Origin: JAJDFU01 sp964641965
GTDB taxonomy: Bacteria; Bacteroidota; Bacteroidia; Chitinophagales; Saprospiraceae
Length of the DNA stretch: 64,000 nt
Direction of reading: 5' to 3'
Assembly (NCBI GenBank): GCA_964641965.1
Contig: CAZXLD010000005.1
Span: forward strand, 1 to 64,000
Part shown: piece after piece, positions 62,115 to 64,000 of the stretch
How the letters are laid out: each line of letters begins with the position of its first letter
Position numbering within the stretch: the stretch's first letter is position 1
Position numbers and translations under genes: made by a program
Notes under the pieces: generated by a model
Seen by the model: only the letters and a program-made list of their open reading frames with translations
Database searches by the model: none
Told to the model about the DNA's origin: nothing

Positions 62115-64000
62115 ATGATAAAACGGATTGGCATTTCTATTCTAGCGATCCTTTTCCTTTCCACTGGGCTTTCACCTGTCCATGCCCAGTTTAACTCCTT
62201 GCTTCGAAAAGCGAATAAGGAATACGAGTTACAGGCGTTCAACCTGGCCATCGAAAGTTACCTGAAAGCATTGCGTGAACGGCGTACGAATGTGGAGGCC
62301 CTAACCAAACTAGCTGACTGTTATCGCATAACGAACCAAATGGAGCAGTCTGCCAGTGCTTATTCAAAGGCTGCCGAGCAAAAGTCCTTTCCCGAGGAAA
62401 AATTATTGTATTACGGATTGGTTCTGAAAGCGGTCGAAAATTACCCCCAAGCCAAACAGGTATTCCAGGAGTTCTCCAAAAAATCGCCGGATATCGGCAA
62501 GCACTTTGTAGAGACCTGTGATTTTGCCATCCGAAATAATGTACAGGATCCCACGTATCAGGTTGTCCTGTCAAGTGTCAGTTCAGATGCCTCTGATTTT
62601 GGCCCGGCAATCGTGGAGGATGGAGTGGTGTTTTCTTCAGCTCGCCTGGATGTTACCCGTTCTACATCCGATTGGACCGGGAAGGCTCAGGATCAACTTT
62701 TTCTGAGTCGACTGGATCCAACGGGGAGTCTGGGGGCACCCATGATGTTGCGCTCCGGACAACCGGATGCCTACCACGACGGTCCCGCCTCTTTTGCTCC
62801 AAATGGCAGGGCTGTAGCATACACAAAAAATAACTTTGTAAATGGAACCCGGCATATTCCGGCTTCTGGCATGAAACTGGATCTTTATTTATCTCAGTTG
62901 GATGCCGGCAAACAATGGAAAGGAGAATTTCCTTTCGCCTATAACGGCAATAACTACTCCACAGGTTTCCCTGCTTTTTCTCCAGATGGAACGAGTTTAT
63001 ATTTTGCATCTGATCGGCCCGGCGGCTTTGGAGGGTATGATATTTATGTCACCGTTTGGAATGGGGAATCTTTTGACCCTCCCCAAAATCTAGGTTCTGC
63101 CGTTAACACGATCGGCAACGAGATCGCGCCCTTTTTCGATGGAGCGGAGTTGTATTTCAGCAGCGACTTTCACCCTGGTTTTGGAGGCTACGACGTATTC
63201 CGGTGTTCGCGAGAAGGTTCCGGCTGGACGGAAGCAGAAAATTTGAAAAAACCGGTCAATTCGTCTTATGATGACTATGGATATGTGGCAGATGCTTCAG
63301 GCAAACAAGGTTACCTGGTGTCCAATCGGAAAGGGGGACGCGGAAAAGAAGATATTTACCAGGTCTTCTCAAGCCGCACCGGCGTGACCCTCCAGGTGAA
63401 TAATGCTTCCAATGGCCAACCCATTCCTGGCGCTACCCTTGATTTCACCAGCTGTAATAAAGGAACCTTCACCACAGACCCTCGCGGCCAGTTTATCATT
63501 CGAACCCAGTCGGGTTTATCTTGCCAACTAGAGGTGCGGGCGCCCGGCTACCTTTCCCGCCAGTTACCGCTTTCCGCATTGGTACAAGGCGGTGCACAGC
63601 CCATTGTTATTGACCTGATTCGAAATGGAGAGCTGGCGGAAGGGCGTGTCACCGATGGTGCAACCGGCGCCCCTCTTTCCGGTGTGCAGGTGGAAGTTGT
63701 CAATTTGCTGACGCAGAGTCGATCTACAACTGCTACAGACAATCTGGGGATGTATCGGACAGCCTTACAACCGACAGGGCAATATGAGCTGCGGTTTGCT
63801 GTTCCAGGTTACCAAAATTTAACCCGCCGGGTGCAAACCGGGCAATTTTTGGACCCAAATGTGTTGGGAACCGCAGGTATGCTCCGGATGGGTGCTACTC
63901 CGGGGGGAGTGGGGGGCACACTTGGACCTCCTACCGGAGGCGCACCAGCTACTCAAACTGGATATGCTATACAGGTGGCGGCGCTTAAAGTACCGGTTCC
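62115..64000 (+). CDS. PorE-like TPR/PD40/CRD/SPOR protein (partial)
   Basis: The gene runs off the right edge; about 628 codons are seen from ATG 62115 (MIKRIGISILAIL, signal peptide). Residues about 25-140 are TPR-like (ANKEYELQAFNLAIESYLKAL). Residues about 160-430 are a PD40/WD40-like beta-propeller (FSPDGTSLYFASDRPGGFGGYDIYV repeated in style). Two carboxypeptidase-regulatory-like repeats (about 435-590; VTDGATGAPLSGVQVEV) follow, and a SPOR-type start (TGYAIQVAALK) lies near residue 615. This layout resembles PorE, which ties the type IX secretion machinery to peptidoglycan through an OmpA domain. The C-terminal domain is outside the window. Assignment is by architecture. Confidence 0.75.
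   Translation, partial: MIKRIGISILAILFLSTGLSPVHAQFNSLLRKANKEYELQAFNLAIESYLKALRERRTNVEALTKLADCYRITNQMEQSASAYSKAAEQKSFPEEKLLYYGLVLKAVENYPQAKQVFQEFSKKSPDIGKHFVETCDFAIRNNVQDPTYQVVLSSVSSDASDFGPAIVEDGVVFSSARLDVTRSTSDWTGKAQDQLFLSRLDPTGSLGAPMMLRSGQPDAYHDGPASFAPNGRAVAYTKNNFVNGTRHIPASGMKLDLYLSQLDAGKQWKGEFPFAYNGNNYSTGFPAFSPDGTSLYFASDRPGGFGGYDIYVTVWNGESFDPPQNLGSAVNTIGNEIAPFFDGAELYFSSDFHPGFGGYDVFRCSREGSGWTEAENLKKPVNSSYDDYGYVADASGKQGYLVSNRKGGRGKEDIYQVFSSRTGVTLQVNNASNGQPIPGATLDFTSCNKGTFTTDPRGQFIIRTQSGLSCQLEVRAPGYLSRQLPLSALVQGGAQPIVIDLIRNGELAEGRVTDGATGAPLSGVQVEVVNLLTQSRSTTATDNLGMYRTALQPTGQYELRFAVPGYQNLTRRVQTGQFLDPNVLGTAGMLRMGATPGGVGGTLGPPTGGAPATQTGYAIQVAALKVPV

Overview
The window looks like a chromosomal segment of a Bacteroidota bacterium, most likely of the Saprospiraceae/Lewinella type. 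This is inferred from gene content: a SprB-type adhesin with a gliding-motility/T9SS type B C-terminal sorting domain, an adjacent PorP/SprF-family protein, a PorE-like TPR/PD40/SPOR protein, DUF3467, DUF1573 and DUF3052-like proteins, an MqnP-like prenyltransferase, and promoter -7 boxes of the TAnnTTTG type. No rRNA, complete tRNA or CRISPR array was seen.

Layout. 1-5470 is the right-hand part of an integrated element: a DUF5681/small-terminase-like protein, a primase-polymerase/RepA-helicase fusion, an excisionase-like HTH protein and a tyrosine integrase. It ends at what reads as the 3' tail of a tRNA (probably Ser) followed by a strong terminator. The gene set resembles a phage satellite (PICI-like); its left end is outside the window. 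5471-6805 is a decayed stretch holding an IS200/IS605 copy whose transposase has one nonsense codon. 6806-16435 is a two-gene cassette of giant proteins (1783 and 1421 aa) with no recognisable domain, the most unexplained part of the window. 17050-19848 groups a Tat-exported DsrE-like protein, a TsdA-like dihaem cytochrome (thiosulfate dehydrogenase family) and a second secreted DsrE-like protein, suggesting periplasmic sulfur chemistry.

20200-34100 carries rhlE with a long leader, a two-TM beta-rich protein, an MFS transporter, an arylsulfotransferase-like lipoprotein, a PAPS-type sulfotransferase, an ABC-2 exporter pair, a DUF819 membrane protein translationally coupled to an unusual ClpB-like AAA+ protein, and an RlmI-type rRNA methyltransferase. 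34101-43275 holds lon and the adhesin/PorP pair. 43521-51184 is a co-oriented run: folD, prmA, a 1514-aa secreted protein of unknown function, a six-TM protein and a DUF3052-like protein.

51243-64000 is mostly housekeeping: PolX with a degraded polymerase site, an amidase, an FKBP lipoprotein, topA with DUF3467, a BioD/DRTGG protein, purB, a DUF1573 lipoprotein, an MqnP-like UbiA protein and the start of a PorE-like gene that leaves the window. T9SS-linked genes (adhesin, PorP, PorE-like) and the MqnP-like enzyme indicate a gliding/secreting, menaquinone-using organism. All functional calls come from reading translated sequence; no database search was possible.
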